Shown here piece by piece: positions 25,900 through 33,953 of a stretch of DNA of 64,000 bases. Position 1 is the first letter of the stretch; the number at the start of each line of letters is the position of its first letter. Source of the DNA: Jiangella anatolica (GTDB lineage: Bacteria; Actinomycetota; Actinomycetes; Jiangellales; Jiangellaceae); NCBI RefSeq assembly GCF_003236295.1, contig NZ_POTW01000002.1:62001-126000 (forward strand), read 5' to 3'. Made by a program: the position numbers and the translations under genes. The notes below the pieces were generated by a model. It saw only the letters and a list, made by a program, of their open reading frames with translations. It had not been told where the DNA came from and ran no database searches.

Positions 25900-25915
25900 T
25901 GTGAACGTTAACAAA
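25900..25915. promoter_or_regulatory. LacI-type operator TGTGAACGTTAACAAA
   Basis: This is a classic CG-centred LacI-family palindrome directly before the araR-like start codon. It replaces a Shine-Dalgarno, so the promoter and operator probably overlap and the transcript may be leaderless. Confidence 0.75.
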
Positions 25916-25941
25916 CCGGGGTCGAGTCGCGCCAGATGCGC

Positions 25942-26040
25942 CTTGGCACGCTGGAGCGTCGTGCTTGGCACGCTGGCAGTGACCTATCGAGACCGAAATG
26001 CCGCGTTTGTGGAGCGCTCCGGCGTGCCAAGCTCCGGCGC
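25942..26040. repeat. 99-bp repeat element, copy 1
   Basis: This copy is 96/99 identical to the one at 26127-26225. Its ends are imperfect inverted arms of 17 bp (25942-25958 and 26015-26031, one mismatch) with the core CTTGGCACG...CGTGCCAAG. The first 13 bases of the arm recur internally after 22 bases. The copies are in the same orientation, 86 bp apart. It looks like a REP/MITE-type element. No coding capacity is seen. Confidence 0.8.
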
Positions 26041-26126
26041 TACCCGGCGCGGGATCGCAACGCCGGAAGCCTGCCCTGCCCATCCCCTGACAGCCGCCCG
26101 TCCATGCACCACGGCCCAGAGCGGCG

Positions 26127-26225
26127 CTTGGCACGCTGGAGCGTCGTGCTTGGCACGCTGGCGGTGACCTATCGTGACCGAAATGCCGCGTTTGTGGAGC
26201 GCTCCGGCGTGCCAAGCCCCGGCGC
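26127..26225. repeat. 99-bp repeat element, copy 2, overlapping tetR 3' end
   Basis: This is the second direct copy, with three substitutions relative to copy 1. Its right half encodes the last 16 residues and stop of the neighbouring TetR gene on the minus strand, so it has probably inserted at the gene's 3' end and supplied a new C-terminus. Confidence 0.8.
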
Positions 26226-26861
26226 CCCACACACCGCGACGTGGGCGACGGCGTGGGCGGCGGCCCGGGCGCGGGCGGGGCCGAGCTCCGCGACGACGGC
26301 GCGCAGGTGCTCGGCGGCCAGCGGCGCCAGGACGGCGTGCGCCAGCGCCTCCGCGTCGGCGTCCGGCTGGGCGGCCGCCAGCAGCAGCGCGACGTGGCGA
26401 TGCCAGAACCGGTACGCCCCGATCCGGTACCGCGCCCCCGGCGACGCCGTCTCCGACATCCGCAGCAGGTCGACGTGGTCCAGCGCATAGTCCAGGTAGG
26501 CGTCGACGAACGCCGTCAGCCGCTCGCCCGGCGCGACGCCGTCGGCCGGCCCGGGGCCGAGGGGCGCGGGGCCGAACAGGATCGCCTCCTGCAGCTCCCG
26601 TTCCCGCTCGTCCAGCAGCGCGACCGCCAGTCCGGCCTTGTCGCCGAATCGCCGGAACACCGTCCCCTTGCCGACGCCGGCCGCCGCCGCGACCGCGTCC
26701 ATCGTCACTGCGTCGACGCCGCGCGCCGCGAACAGCCGGGCGGCCGCGTCGAGCACAGCGACCCGGTTGCGGGCCGCGTCGGCGCGCTCCCGCGGCTGCG
26801 CCGGCCGGAGTTCGAGCAGCCCGGAATAAACGGACTGTGGTCCGTTCTTGTCACTGGACAC
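26169..26861 (-). CDS. TetR-family regulator with repeat-derived C-terminus
   Basis: This 230-residue regulator has an N-terminal TetR HTH (MDAVAAAAGVGKGTVFRRFG, about residues 42-61) and a helical ligand-binding domain. It is divergent from an azoreductase gene, and twin operator-like sites lie across its start region, so it likely represses both genes until a quinone- or electrophile-like ligand appears (inference). The GTG at 26861 is the only reasonable start. The final residues GLGTPERSTNAAFRSR are encoded by the 99-bp repeat and are not typical of the family. Confidence 0.85.
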   Translation of the reverse strand: MSSDKNGPQSVYSGLLELRPAQPRERADAARNRVAVLDAAARLFAARGVDAVTMDAVAAAAGVGKGTVFRRFGDKAGLAVALLDERERELQEAILFGPAPLGPGPADGVAPGERLTAFVDAYLDYALDHVDLLRMSETASPGARYRIGAYRFWHRHVALLLAAAQPDADAEALAHAVLAPLAAEHLRAVVAELGPARARAAAHAVAHVAVCGAPGLGTPERSTNAAFRSR

Positions 26862-26877
26862 AACCGGACTGTAGTCC
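26831..26877. promoter_or_regulatory. Twin TetR-type operators between tetR and azoreductase
   Basis: Two related palindromes, CGGACTGTGGTCCG at 26831-26844 and GGACTGTAGTCC at 26866-26877, are centred 34 bp apart. The first lies inside the tetR 5' coding region and the second lies 15 bp before the azoreductase ATG. Confidence 0.7.
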
Positions 26878-26891
26878 AGAAAGGACCCGTC

Positions 26892-27518
26892 ATGCCGACC
26901 CTGCTGCACCTCTCCGCCTCGCCGCGCGGCGCCTCGTCCGAGTCCCTGCTGCTCGCCGAGGAGTTCCTCGCCGCTTATCGAGCCGCCCACCCGGACCACG
27001 AGATCACCACCTGGGACCTGTGGGACGGCACCCTGCCGGCGTTCGGCCCGACGGCGGCGCACGCCAAGATGGCGGTCTTCGCCGGCCAAGACCTCGATGC
27101 CGCGCAGCGCGACGTGTGGCGCGACGTCACCGCCGCGTTCGCCCGCTTCGACGCCGCCGACCACTACCTGTTCAGCGTGCCGATGTGGAACCACGGCGTC
27201 CCGTACGTGCTCAAGCAGTTCATCGACGTGGTGAGCCAGCCGGGCCTGGTGTTCGCGTTCGACCCGGCCACCGGCTACCGCGGGTTGCTGCGCGGGAAGA
27301 AGGCGGCCGTCGTCTACTCCAGCGCCGTCTACGCGCCCGGCCGCGGCCCCGCGTTCGGCGCGGACTTCCAGACGTCGTACCTGGAGGGCTGGCTGCGCTG
27401 GGCCGGCGTGGCCGACGTCGAGACGATCGCGCTGCGCCCCGACGCGGCCACCGGCGACGTCGCCGCCGGCCGGGCCACCGCCCAGGCGAACGCGCGCGCC
27501 GTCGCCGCCGGGTTCTGA
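26892..27518 (+). CDS. azoR: FMN-dependent NADH-azoreductase / quinone reductase
   Basis: This 208-residue flavodoxin-fold enzyme has LHLSASPRGASSES near residues 5-18 for FMN phosphate binding and the AzoR hallmark PMWNHGVPYVLKQFID near 97-112. AzoR enzymes reduce quinones and azo dyes with NAD(P)H. AAAGGA lies 7 bases before the ATG. It is divergently paired with the TetR gene, a common arrangement for electrophile-responsive azoreductases. Its 3' end meets the DNA glycosylase gene 4 bp away in the opposite direction. Confidence 0.94.
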   Translation: MPTLLHLSASPRGASSESLLLAEEFLAAYRAAHPDHEITTWDLWDGTLPAFGPTAAHAKMAVFAGQDLDAAQRDVWRDVTAAFARFDAADHYLFSVPMWNHGVPYVLKQFIDVVSQPGLVFAFDPATGYRGLLRGKKAAVVYSSAVYAPGRGPAFGADFQTSYLEGWLRWAGVADVETIALRPDAATGDVAAGRATAQANARAVAAGF

Positions 27519-27522
27519 CGAC

Positions 27523-28386
27523 CTACTTGAGCAGCTTGGACATGCGCCGGTCGGCGAGGATCTTGCCGCCGGTCTGGCAGGTGGCGCAGTACTGCAGCGA
27601 GGAGTCGGCGAACGACACCTCGCGCACGACGTCCCCGCAGACCGGGCACGTCTCGCCGGTCCGGCCGTGCACCCGCATGTTGGTGCGCTTGCTGTCCTTG
27701 AGGTCCTTCGCCGCCAGCCCCGCGGCCCGCTTCAGCGCCGTCGCCAGCTCGTCGACGATGACGGCGTGCAGGCCGGCCACGCCGTCGGCGTCGAGCGTCG
27801 ACGAGGGCTGGAACGGCGACAGCTTGGCCGCGTGCAGCACCTCGTCGGAGTAGGCGTTGCCGATGCCGGCGATGACCGCCTGGTCGCGCAGCACGCCCTT
27901 GATCTGCGCCCGGCCGGCGTCAGTGAGGATCTGCTGCAGCCGCTCGACGGTGAACTCGTCGGACAGCGGGTCGACGCCGAGCCGGGCGATGCCGGGCACG
28001 TCGGCGGGGTCGCGGACGACGTAGACCGCGAGCCGCTTGCGGGTGCCGGCCTCGGTGAGGTCGAAGCCGGACTCGTCGTTCAGGTGCACCCGCAGCGCCA
28101 GCGGGCCGCTGCCCGGCTTCGGCGGCTTCGGCGACAGCGCGTCGCTCCAGCGCAGCCAGCCGGCCCGGGCCAGATGGATGACGAGGTGGACGCCGTCGCA
28201 GTCGAGGTCGACGAACTTGCCGTGCCGGCCGACGCCGGTGACGGTGAGCCCGCCGAGCGCGGTGAGGGGCGGGTCGAACGTCTTCAGCACGCTGATCGCG
28301 GCGACGTCGACACGGGCGACGACCTTGCCCACGGCCTTCTCCCGCAGGAAGGCCGCGAGCGCTTCGACCTCGGGCAGCTCGGGCAT
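27523..28386 (-). CDS. Fpg/Nei-family DNA glycosylase
   Basis: This 287-residue base-excision repair enzyme begins PELPEVE, with the catalytic N-terminal proline and Glu of Fpg proteins. KGVLRDQAVIAGIGNAYSDEVL near 168-190 is the helix-two-turn-helix. The C-terminal zinc finger has four cysteines (CPVCG near 251 and CATCQ near 273). It differs from the canonical MutM in its N-terminal domain and resembles an actinobacterial Fpg/Nei branch of uncertain substrate. It follows aat by 4 bp in the same orientation. Confidence 0.93.
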   Translation of the reverse strand: MPELPEVEALAAFLREKAVGKVVARVDVAAISVLKTFDPPLTALGGLTVTGVGRHGKFVDLDCDGVHLVIHLARAGWLRWSDALSPKPPKPGSGPLALRVHLNDESGFDLTEAGTRKRLAVYVVRDPADVPGIARLGVDPLSDEFTVERLQQILTDAGRAQIKGVLRDQAVIAGIGNAYSDEVLHAAKLSPFQPSSTLDADGVAGLHAVIVDELATALKRAAGLAAKDLKDSKRTNMRVHGRTGETCPVCGDVVREVSFADSSLQYCATCQTGGKILADRRMSKLLK

Positions 28387-28390
28387 GCCC

Positions 28391-29104
28391 TCATTTTGCC
28401 TTGTGAGCGGCGTGTCCGGCGAACGCCGGCGGCAGTGGCAGCTCCAGTGCGCGGCGCAGCCGGCTCAGGTACTCCGGCCGGGGGATCTCGACGACGCCGA
28501 GGCTGGCCAGGTGCCGGGTGCCCCACTGCACGTCGAGCAGCCGGCCGACCGGGTGCTCGGCGCGCAGCATCTCGACCAGCGCGACGAGCGCGACCTTGGA
28601 CGCGTCGCGGCCCCACCGCTGCCGGGCGTGGAACATCGACTCGCCGGCGAACAGCCCGCCGATCGCGACGCCGTACAGCCCGCCGGCCAGCCGTCCGTCC
28701 GGCGTCCACGCCTCGATCGAGTGCGCCCAGCCCAGCCGATGCAGCCGCTCGTAGGCGCGCCGGATGTCGGTGCTGATCCAGGCGCCGGGCCGGGACGGGT
28801 CGGCGCACGCGTCGATGACGTCGGCGAACGCCGAGTCGACCCGGATCTCGAACCTGCGCGTCGACTGCCGCAGCGACCGCGACACCTTCAGCCCGCCGAG
28901 CGGCAGCACGCCGCGCGGGTTGGGCGACCACCATGCCAGGTCCGTGGCCCGGCCGAGCAACTGGTCGATCGGCATCGGGAACAGCCCGTTGCGGTACGCG
29001 GCCAGCAGCGTCCCCGGCTCGAGGTCGGCGCCGAACGCGACGAGGTCGTCGTCGCCGGACGTGCTCGGCAGCTCCCATCGGGTCGGGGGTGGCTCGACCG
29101 GCAC
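28391..29104 (-). CDS. aat: Leucyl/phenylalanyl-tRNA--protein transferase
   Basis: Aat (237 residues) adds Leu or Phe to N-terminal Lys/Arg of proteins to mark them for Clp degradation (N-end rule). Typical motifs are FGADLEPGTLLAAYRNGLFPM near 24-44, WWSPNPRGVLP near 57, GLYGVAIGGLFAGESMFH near 146 and LLDVQWGTRHLASLG near 193. The GTG start is preceded by GGGAGG. It may be co-transcribed with the downstream glycosylase gene. Confidence 0.95.
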   Translation of the reverse strand: MPVEPPPTRWELPSTSGDDDLVAFGADLEPGTLLAAYRNGLFPMPIDQLLGRATDLAWWSPNPRGVLPLGGLKVSRSLRQSTRRFEIRVDSAFADVIDACADPSRPGAWISTDIRRAYERLHRLGWAHSIEAWTPDGRLAGGLYGVAIGGLFAGESMFHARQRWGRDASKVALVALVEMLRAEHPVGRLLDVQWGTRHLASLGVVEIPRPEYLSRLRRALELPLPPAFAGHAAHKAK

Positions 29105-29184
29105 GTGGCCTCCCTCTAGGTGTTGGGCTCCTCCGTCAGGGTAATCCGCTGGGCCTGCTCCGCACGTACAGTGGAGGCATGGGT

Positions 29185-29871
29185 GTGCGACGGACCATCG
29201 GTACGTGGGCGGGCACGACGGCGGCGCGCCGGGCCGCGCCGCTGGTGGCCGCCCGCGGCGCCAACCAGTTCATGGCCAAGGCCATCGAGGGCTTCCCCGG
29301 CTTCCCGGGCGCCCGCGAGGTGGCGCGCCGTCATCTCGACAAGCGCGGCGACGTCGACCGCGCCCTCCGTGACCTCATCGAGCAGCACGTCCGGCTGGCC
29401 GGCGTGCAGGGCTTCGTCACGAACATCGGCGGCATCGTCACCATGCCGGTGACCATCCCGGCCAACATCGCCGGGATCGCCGTCCTGCACCTGCGCATGG
29501 CCGCGGCCATCGCCCATCTGCGCGGCTACGACCTCGCCGACCCGCGGGTCCGCACGGCCGCGCTCGTGACGCTGCTCGGCCGCGACGGCGTCGAGGAGGC
29601 GCTGCGCGGCCGCGACCTGCCGGGCCGTCCGTTCGACATCGCGACGGGACTGAACGAGCCCGACCCGGCGGTCGTCGAGCGCGCCGTCGCCGCCGTCACG
29701 TCCCAGCTGGTGGCGCGTATCGGCGGCAAGCACGCGACGCTGGCGATCGTGCGCCGGGTGCCGCTGGTCGGCGGCGCCGTCAGCGCCGGCATCGACGCGT
29801 TCTCGACCTACGCGATCGGCAAGTTCGCCGACCGCGAGTTCCCCTCCAACGTCACCGTCGAGCGGGTCTGA
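29185..29871 (+). CDS. EcsC-like protein
   Basis: This protein of about 228 residues has the EcsC-family pattern: a central hydrophobic segment (FVTNIGGIVTMPVTIPANIAG), then LHLRMAAAIAHLRGYD, and a late PLVGGAVSAGIDAFSTYAIG. EcsC influences ABC exporter and secretion functions in Bacillus, but its biochemical role is unknown. GGAGG at 29173-29177 is only 1 base from the ATG at 29179 but 7 from the GTG at 29185, so the GTG is preferred; ATG remains possible and adds two residues. It is divergent from aat. Confidence 0.8.
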   Translation: MRRTIGTWAGTTAARRAAPLVAARGANQFMAKAIEGFPGFPGAREVARRHLDKRGDVDRALRDLIEQHVRLAGVQGFVTNIGGIVTMPVTIPANIAGIAVLHLRMAAAIAHLRGYDLADPRVRTAALVTLLGRDGVEEALRGRDLPGRPFDIATGLNEPDPAVVERAVAAVTSQLVARIGGKHATLAIVRRVPLVGGAVSAGIDAFSTYAIGKFADREFPSNVTVERV

Positions 29872-29872
29872 C

Positions 29873-30451
29873 CTAGCCGGACTCGACGATCTCCACCTCG
29901 CACTCGGGTGGGGTGACGGGCTCGGCCTCGCCCATCGGCGCGGTGCACAGCGAGATGGCGAACGGCCGGACCACGGTCAGCGACTCGCCGCCGGATTCGT
30001 AGGTCACCCGGAACCCCCTCGCCGTGCCGGCGTCGGGGGCGGAGTAGGCGACCTCGATGCCCAGGTTGAAGGCCGTGCCGCCCTCGCCGGTCCGGTCGTC
30101 CGGGCAGACGCCGTCGACGACCATCGGGCCGTCCGCCGGATACCCGCCGGCCGCCAGGCGCTCGGTCGGTTCGGCCAGGTAGTTCCGGCTGTCGCCCTGG
30201 TTGGGCGGCTGGACGGAGAAGTCGAGCACCTCGAACCCGCCGGCGGGCTCGATCGGCGCGACGTCCGTGATCACCGCCGACCCGGGCTCGTCCAGGCAGA
30301 GCGTCATCTCCTCGAACGCGTACGGCTGGCCGGGCCGGGTGTCGAAGATGCCCCGGGCGGAGCCGGCGTCCCACTCCGACAGCCGCGGCGGTTCGTCGGC
30401 GCAGGCGGCGACCAGCATCAGGACGGCGGCGATCGCCGCGAGTCGCTTCAC
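29873..30451 (-). CDS. Putative lipoprotein of unknown function
   Basis: This 192-residue protein has a lipoprotein signal peptide (KRLAAIAAVLMLVAACADEP, lipid cysteine near residue 17) and a secreted beta-rich body containing a few cysteines. No known domain is recognised. The GTG at 30451 places the basic n-region correctly; an upstream in-frame TTG at 30469 would add six residues. It converges with the EcsC-like gene, with 1 bp between their stops, and lies just downstream of nei. Confidence 0.75.
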   Translation of the reverse strand: MKRLAAIAAVLMLVAACADEPPRLSEWDAGSARGIFDTRPGQPYAFEEMTLCLDEPGSAVITDVAPIEPAGGFEVLDFSVQPPNQGDSRNYLAEPTERLAAGGYPADGPMVVDGVCPDDRTGEGGTAFNLGIEVAYSAPDAGTARGFRVTYESGGESLTVVRPFAISLCTAPMGEAEPVTPPECEVEIVESG

Positions 30452-30469
30452 GGGCGTACATTGACACAA

Positions 30470-31261
30470 TCATGCCGGTTTCGGCTGGCAGCGCGGGCAC
30501 CAGAACGTGACCCGGTCCTGCGGCGCGGCGCCGATCGAGCCGGTGCGGATCGGCGTGCCGCAGCGCCAGCACGGACGGCGGGTGCGGCGGTAGACCCAGT
30601 GCTGCCGCCCCGGACGCGGGTCGCCGGTGGTGACCTGGCGGCCGGTCTCGATGCCCAGGTGCAGCAGCCGGTGCGCCTCGTCGACCAGCCCGGTCAGGTC
30701 CGGCACGGCGGTGACCGGCGCGTACGGGGACACGTCGGCGATGAAGCACAGCTCGGCCATGTACACGTTGCCGATCCCGGCCAGCACCCGCTGGTCCAGC
30801 AGCGCCTCGCCGATCGGCCGCGACGGGTCGCGGGTGAGCCGCTCGACGGCGGCCGGCGCCGACCAGTCGGCGCCGAGGAGGTCCGGGCCCAGGTGTCCGA
30901 CGACGGTGTCCTCGTCGCTCGTCCGGACCAGCTCCACGACGGGCAGCCGGTAGCCGACCGCCTCCGCCCGGGCCGTCGCCAGTACGACCCGGATCTGGAA
31001 CGCCGGACCGCCACGCCACGGCTGACCGGCCGCGAACACCCGCCAGGCGCCGTCCATCCGCAGGTGCGTGTGCAGCGTCAGCCCGCCGTCGACGCGGGTG
31101 AGCAGGTGCTTGCCGCGCGACACCGACTCGACCACCGTCCGCCCGGACAGGTCGGTCGTCGCCAGTCGCGGCACCCGGAAGTCGGTGCGCACCAGCAGGT
31201 CGCCGGCCAGCGCGTCGTGCAGGCGCCGGGTGGCCAGCCAGACGGTGTCGCCTTCGGGCAT
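30470..31261 (-). CDS. nei: Endonuclease VIII-like DNA glycosylase (Nei2 type)
   Basis: This 263-residue glycosylase/AP lyase begins PEGDTVW, the Nei signature with catalytic Pro and Glu. SRGKHLLTRVDGGLTLHTHLRMDG near 48-71 and LDQRVLAGIGNVYMAELCF near 155-173 are highly typical. The C-terminal zinc finger is CWRCG near 229 and CPRC near 254. It removes oxidised pyrimidines. It resembles mycobacterial Nei2. It is the second Fpg/Nei protein within 4 kb. Confidence 0.94.
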   Translation of the reverse strand: MPEGDTVWLATRRLHDALAGDLLVRTDFRVPRLATTDLSGRTVVESVSRGKHLLTRVDGGLTLHTHLRMDGAWRVFAAGQPWRGGPAFQIRVVLATARAEAVGYRLPVVELVRTSDEDTVVGHLGPDLLGADWSAPAAVERLTRDPSRPIGEALLDQRVLAGIGNVYMAELCFIADVSPYAPVTAVPDLTGLVDEAHRLLHLGIETGRQVTTGDPRPGRQHWVYRRTRRPCWRCGTPIRTGSIGAAPQDRVTFWCPRCQPKPA

Positions 31262-31341
31262 GCCTCACCTTCGCACAACGCCGCCGAAACACTCTCGTCA
31301 ACCACCTCCGGGCTGGCTACGATGCTGGTCAGGAGCCCACG

Positions 31342-31665
31342 ATGGAATCGCCGTTCCACGATCTCGGCCGGGCACTGCGCCGACGCTGGCCCGGTAACAG
31401 GGCCACGCCCTGCGCAGTCGCCGATCCGTTCGCGACGCTGACCGTGCAGTTGCGCCTCACGCGCGTCGTCGGCGAGATCCGGCGGCTGGAGTGCGACCAG
31501 GGCCGCTGGGCCCGCGCCCACCACCTCGCCGCGGCCACCCGCGCCTACGACGACCTGCTGCTCGACGCCGCGCGGCTGGCCGGGCTGCCGGTGCCGGACG
31601 CGCAACCGGCGATCCGGCGGGTGATGATCGAGAGCGCGCTGCGCCACGACGGCTGGAGCTGGTGA
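31342..31665 (+). CDS. Small conserved-type hypothetical protein
   Basis: This 107-residue, helix-rich, Arg/Ala-rich protein is not recognised as any named family. The ATG has AGGAG 6 bases upstream, and a TACGAT -10-like box lies near 31319, so it appears to be a real gene. The stop codon directly abuts a 36-bp perfect inverted repeat that may be its terminator or the operator of the next gene. Confidence 0.7.
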   Translation: MESPFHDLGRALRRRWPGNRATPCAVADPFATLTVQLRLTRVVGEIRRLECDQGRWARAHHLAAATRAYDDLLLDAARLAGLPVPDAQPAIRRVMIESALRHDGWSW

Positions 31666-31701
31666 GTGTTCGGTGTTCGGTATTGACCGAACACCGAACA
31701 C
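31666..31701. promoter_or_regulatory. Perfect 36-bp inverted repeat before the AbiEi-like gene
   Basis: The 16-bp arms (GTGTTCGGTGTTCGGT and its exact complement) are separated by ATTG. Each arm has two tandem copies of GTTCGGT, giving four half-sites. A TATTGA -10-like box spans the spacer. AbiEi antitoxins repress their own promoter through inverted repeats, so this is the likely operator. It could also stop transcription of the preceding 107-residue gene. Confidence 0.75.
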
Positions 31702-31718
31702 CTGTGACCATCGAATCC

Positions 31719-32729
31719 ATGGACGCCGTGGAATTGGTGGTCGATGCGTTCGCGCAGTTGGGCATCGACGCCAGGCCGGATGACGCCGATCGCGGTGTCG
31801 ACCTGTTGCTCGATCCCGACGGCATCGCGATCGCGGTCGAGGTCGAACGCCGCTCGCTGGTGACCGAGGACGTGGCCAGGCAGTTCCTCGCGATGACCCG
31901 ACCAGCCGGGTCCGTTCTCCTGGTCGTCTCCGACCGCGTCACCGGAGCGGCTGGTGACCTCCTCACCTCGAATCGTTGCGGTTATCTCGATCTCCGCGGA
32001 CGCCTGGCACTTCGCGCGGGCGGACTCGTGATCGACGCTCGGGTCGAGCCGGTCAAGGGACGTGCGGAGCGTTCCGGGGCGCTCAGCGGGAGTGCAGGGC
32101 TCGAGGTCGCGACGGCGCTATTGATGCGGCCAGAGCGACCGGTCGCGGTGCGGGAGCTGGCGCGGGAGCTGGGGCGCTCACCCAGCACCGTGTCGGAGAT
32201 CCTGGCCGCGCTCCGGCGGGACGGGCTGACCGACGCTGTGAACGCCGTGGACGGCACCGACCTGTTCTGGCGCGTTGCGGATCGTTGGCCAGCCCGGCGC
32301 ACGTTCCTCGGGAGCCTGCCGGCGATCAACGATGCCCGCCGGTTCGATCCGCTTCGACTCGGTCTCCACGAGGTCGGGCGCGAGCCGGGATGGGCGCTGA
32401 CCGACTCGGCCGCGGCCGCCGCCTACGGCGCGCCATTGGCCTTCCGGTCCGGCCAGGTCCTCGACTTCTTCGTGCCCGGGCAGTCGATCATCCGGCGAGC
32501 GACGACACTGCTGGGGGCCGTGGCGTCCGCGGCGCAGGCGCGCCTGACCGTGCGACGCGCGCCCGTGTCAGCAGTCGTCCGACAGCGGATCGACGTCGAG
32601 AGCAACCCCACCGAGTGGCCGCTCGCGCACCCCCTGTTCGTCGCATTGGATCTGGCCCAGGACGTTGGCCGGGGACGCGAGATCCTCGATTCGTGGACGC
32701 CCGGTGAACGCTGGACCCGTGTCTGGTAG
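31719..32729 (+). CDS. AbiEi-like type IV antitoxin / winged-helix regulator
   Basis: This protein of 336 residues has an N-terminal nuclease-fold-like domain (about 1-95, EVERRSLVTEDVARQFLAM near 38). A helix-turn-helix follows (about 130-165, VRELARELGRSPSTVSEILAALRRDGL), then an AbiEi-type C-terminal domain. AbiEi proteins repress their operon and antagonise an AbiEii nucleotidyltransferase toxin, and such a toxin gene, frameshifted, follows. No Shine-Dalgarno marks the start; ATG 31719 is used, with in-frame GTG 31704 possible. The huge palindrome just upstream fits autoregulation. Confidence 0.72.
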   Translation: MDAVELVVDAFAQLGIDARPDDADRGVDLLLDPDGIAIAVEVERRSLVTEDVARQFLAMTRPAGSVLLVVSDRVTGAAGDLLTSNRCGYLDLRGRLALRAGGLVIDARVEPVKGRAERSGALSGSAGLEVATALLMRPERPVAVRELARELGRSPSTVSEILAALRRDGLTDAVNAVDGTDLFWRVADRWPARRTFLGSLPAINDARRFDPLRLGLHEVGREPGWALTDSAAAAAYGAPLAFRSGQVLDFFVPGQSIIRRATTLLGAVASAAQARLTVRRAPVSAVVRQRIDVESNPTEWPLAHPLFVALDLAQDVGRGREILDSWTPGERWTRVW

Positions 32730-32754
32730 CCGTGTCACTTTCGTCGGGGACGCC

Positions 32755-33478
32755 ATGGCATCAGTGGTGCAGGGGGTCGCCGAGGTCGGCCGGCTCATCG
32801 GCCGGCCGCCGGTCATCGTGGGCGGACTGGCCGTGCTGTCACGGCTGTCCAGCCCGTATCGCGCCACAGTGCCTGGACGTCGTGGACCGGCTACTCGGTG
32901 AGGTGCCGCAACTGGAGGTGCTCCGTGCGGCGGATGGGGCCGAACCGGTGGAGCCGTCCGCGGTCCTCCTACCTACGGCCTTCGGCCCGGTCAAGGTCGA
33001 TGTGCTCGAGGTCAGGCAGGTGGAGATCGACCGGCCCAGTGACGATCCCGGCGACCGTCTGCATGCCACGGCGCATGCGTGGGCTAACGACACGGCGACC
33101 GATCTGACGATCGAGGCGCTCAGCGCGAGCGGATCGCACGTCGAGGTGACCACGCCGATGGCGGAGCCCGGTCCGCTGATCGCAATGAAGCTGCAGGCGG
33201 TGATGAACCGCTCCGCCGAGAAGCAGGGCACCGACCTCCTCGACATCGTCCGCCTCGCGTTCGACGCGGCCACCGGGCCGGTCGCGCTGGCGCAGCTCGG
33301 AGAGGTCGACGCCGTTATCGCGCATGACATCGCCCTCCACGTCGAGCTCTGGTTCGTGGAACGGCGACAGCAGTCGCTGCGGCGGATTCTTGCCGCCGGC
33401 GGAGCCGACGTCGCCGCCGACGATCTCGACCTCGTGGCGGAGTTGCTGGCCGACGCCGCGCACCGCGAGGACGGCTAG
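32755..33478 (+). pseudogene. AbiEii-like nucleotidyltransferase toxin gene, frameshifted
   Basis: The 5' part encodes VIVGGLAVLSRLSSPYRATV, the GG-type nucleotidyltransferase start of AbiEii/AbiGii proteins, but this frame stops at 32901. The natural continuation, LDVVDRLLGEVPQLEVL and then KVDVLEVRQVEI and LIAMKLQAVMNRSAEKQGTDLLDIVRL, is in the +2-shifted frame through 33478. The break lies at about 32866-32874, inside the catalytic RaT-DlD motif, equal to one extra or two missing bases. No slippery heptamer is seen. It is decay or a sequence error. The 3' end overlaps the convergent ogt stop. Confidence 0.75.
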
Positions 33479-33942
33479 GACGCCTCGAGGTCGAGCAGGG
33501 CCCGCTTGCGCTCCAGCCCCCAGGCGTACCCCGTCAGCACGCCGGAGGTGCCGATGACGCGGTGGCAGGGGACGACGACGGAGATGGGGTTGCGGCCGTT
33601 CGCGGCGCCCACCGCGCGCGACGCCGTCGGCCGGCCGAGTTGCTCGGCGATCTCGCGGTAGCTGCGGGTCTCGCCGTACGGGATCGCCAGCAGCGCGTCC
33701 CACACCTGCCGCTGGAACGGCGTCCCGACGGGACTCAGCGGCAGCGAGAACCGCCGCAGCTCGCCGGCGAAGTACGCGGCCAGCTGCTCGCGGACCAGCG
33801 CGAACGACGTGTCGTCCTCGATCCAGCCAGGCCCGTCGAGCGCGGCGGGGCGCTCCATGTAGAGGCCGGTCAGCGCCGTGCCGTCGCCCGTCGCCCAGAA
33901 CGTGCCGAGCGGGCTGTCGATGGTGGTCCAGTACAGGGACAT
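33475..33942 (-). CDS. ogt: Methylated-DNA--protein-cysteine methyltransferase
   Basis: This 155-residue suicide enzyme repairs O6-methylguanine. The acceptor motif PCHRVIGTSG lies near 124-133. The DNA-binding helix (RSYREIAEQLGRPTASRAVGAANGRNP) precedes it, and the usual GTPFQRQVWDALLAIPYGET segment lies near 73-92. The ATG at 33942 follows the Ada-AlkA stop by 11 bp, so both alkylation-repair genes likely share one transcript. Confidence 0.96.
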   Translation of the reverse strand: MSLYWTTIDSPLGTFWATGDGTALTGLYMERPAALDGPGWIEDDTSFALVREQLAAYFAGELRRFSLPLSPVGTPFQRQVWDALLAIPYGETRSYREIAEQLGRPTASRAVGAANGRNPISVVVPCHRVIGTSGVLTGYAWGLERKRALLDLEAS

Positions 33943-33953
33943 GACTCTGCCTT

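Noticed and set aside
32860-32880. Programmed ribosomal frameshift in the AbiEii-like gene.
   Set aside because: No slippery heptamer or following pseudoknot-like stem is visible; mutation or sequence error is simpler.
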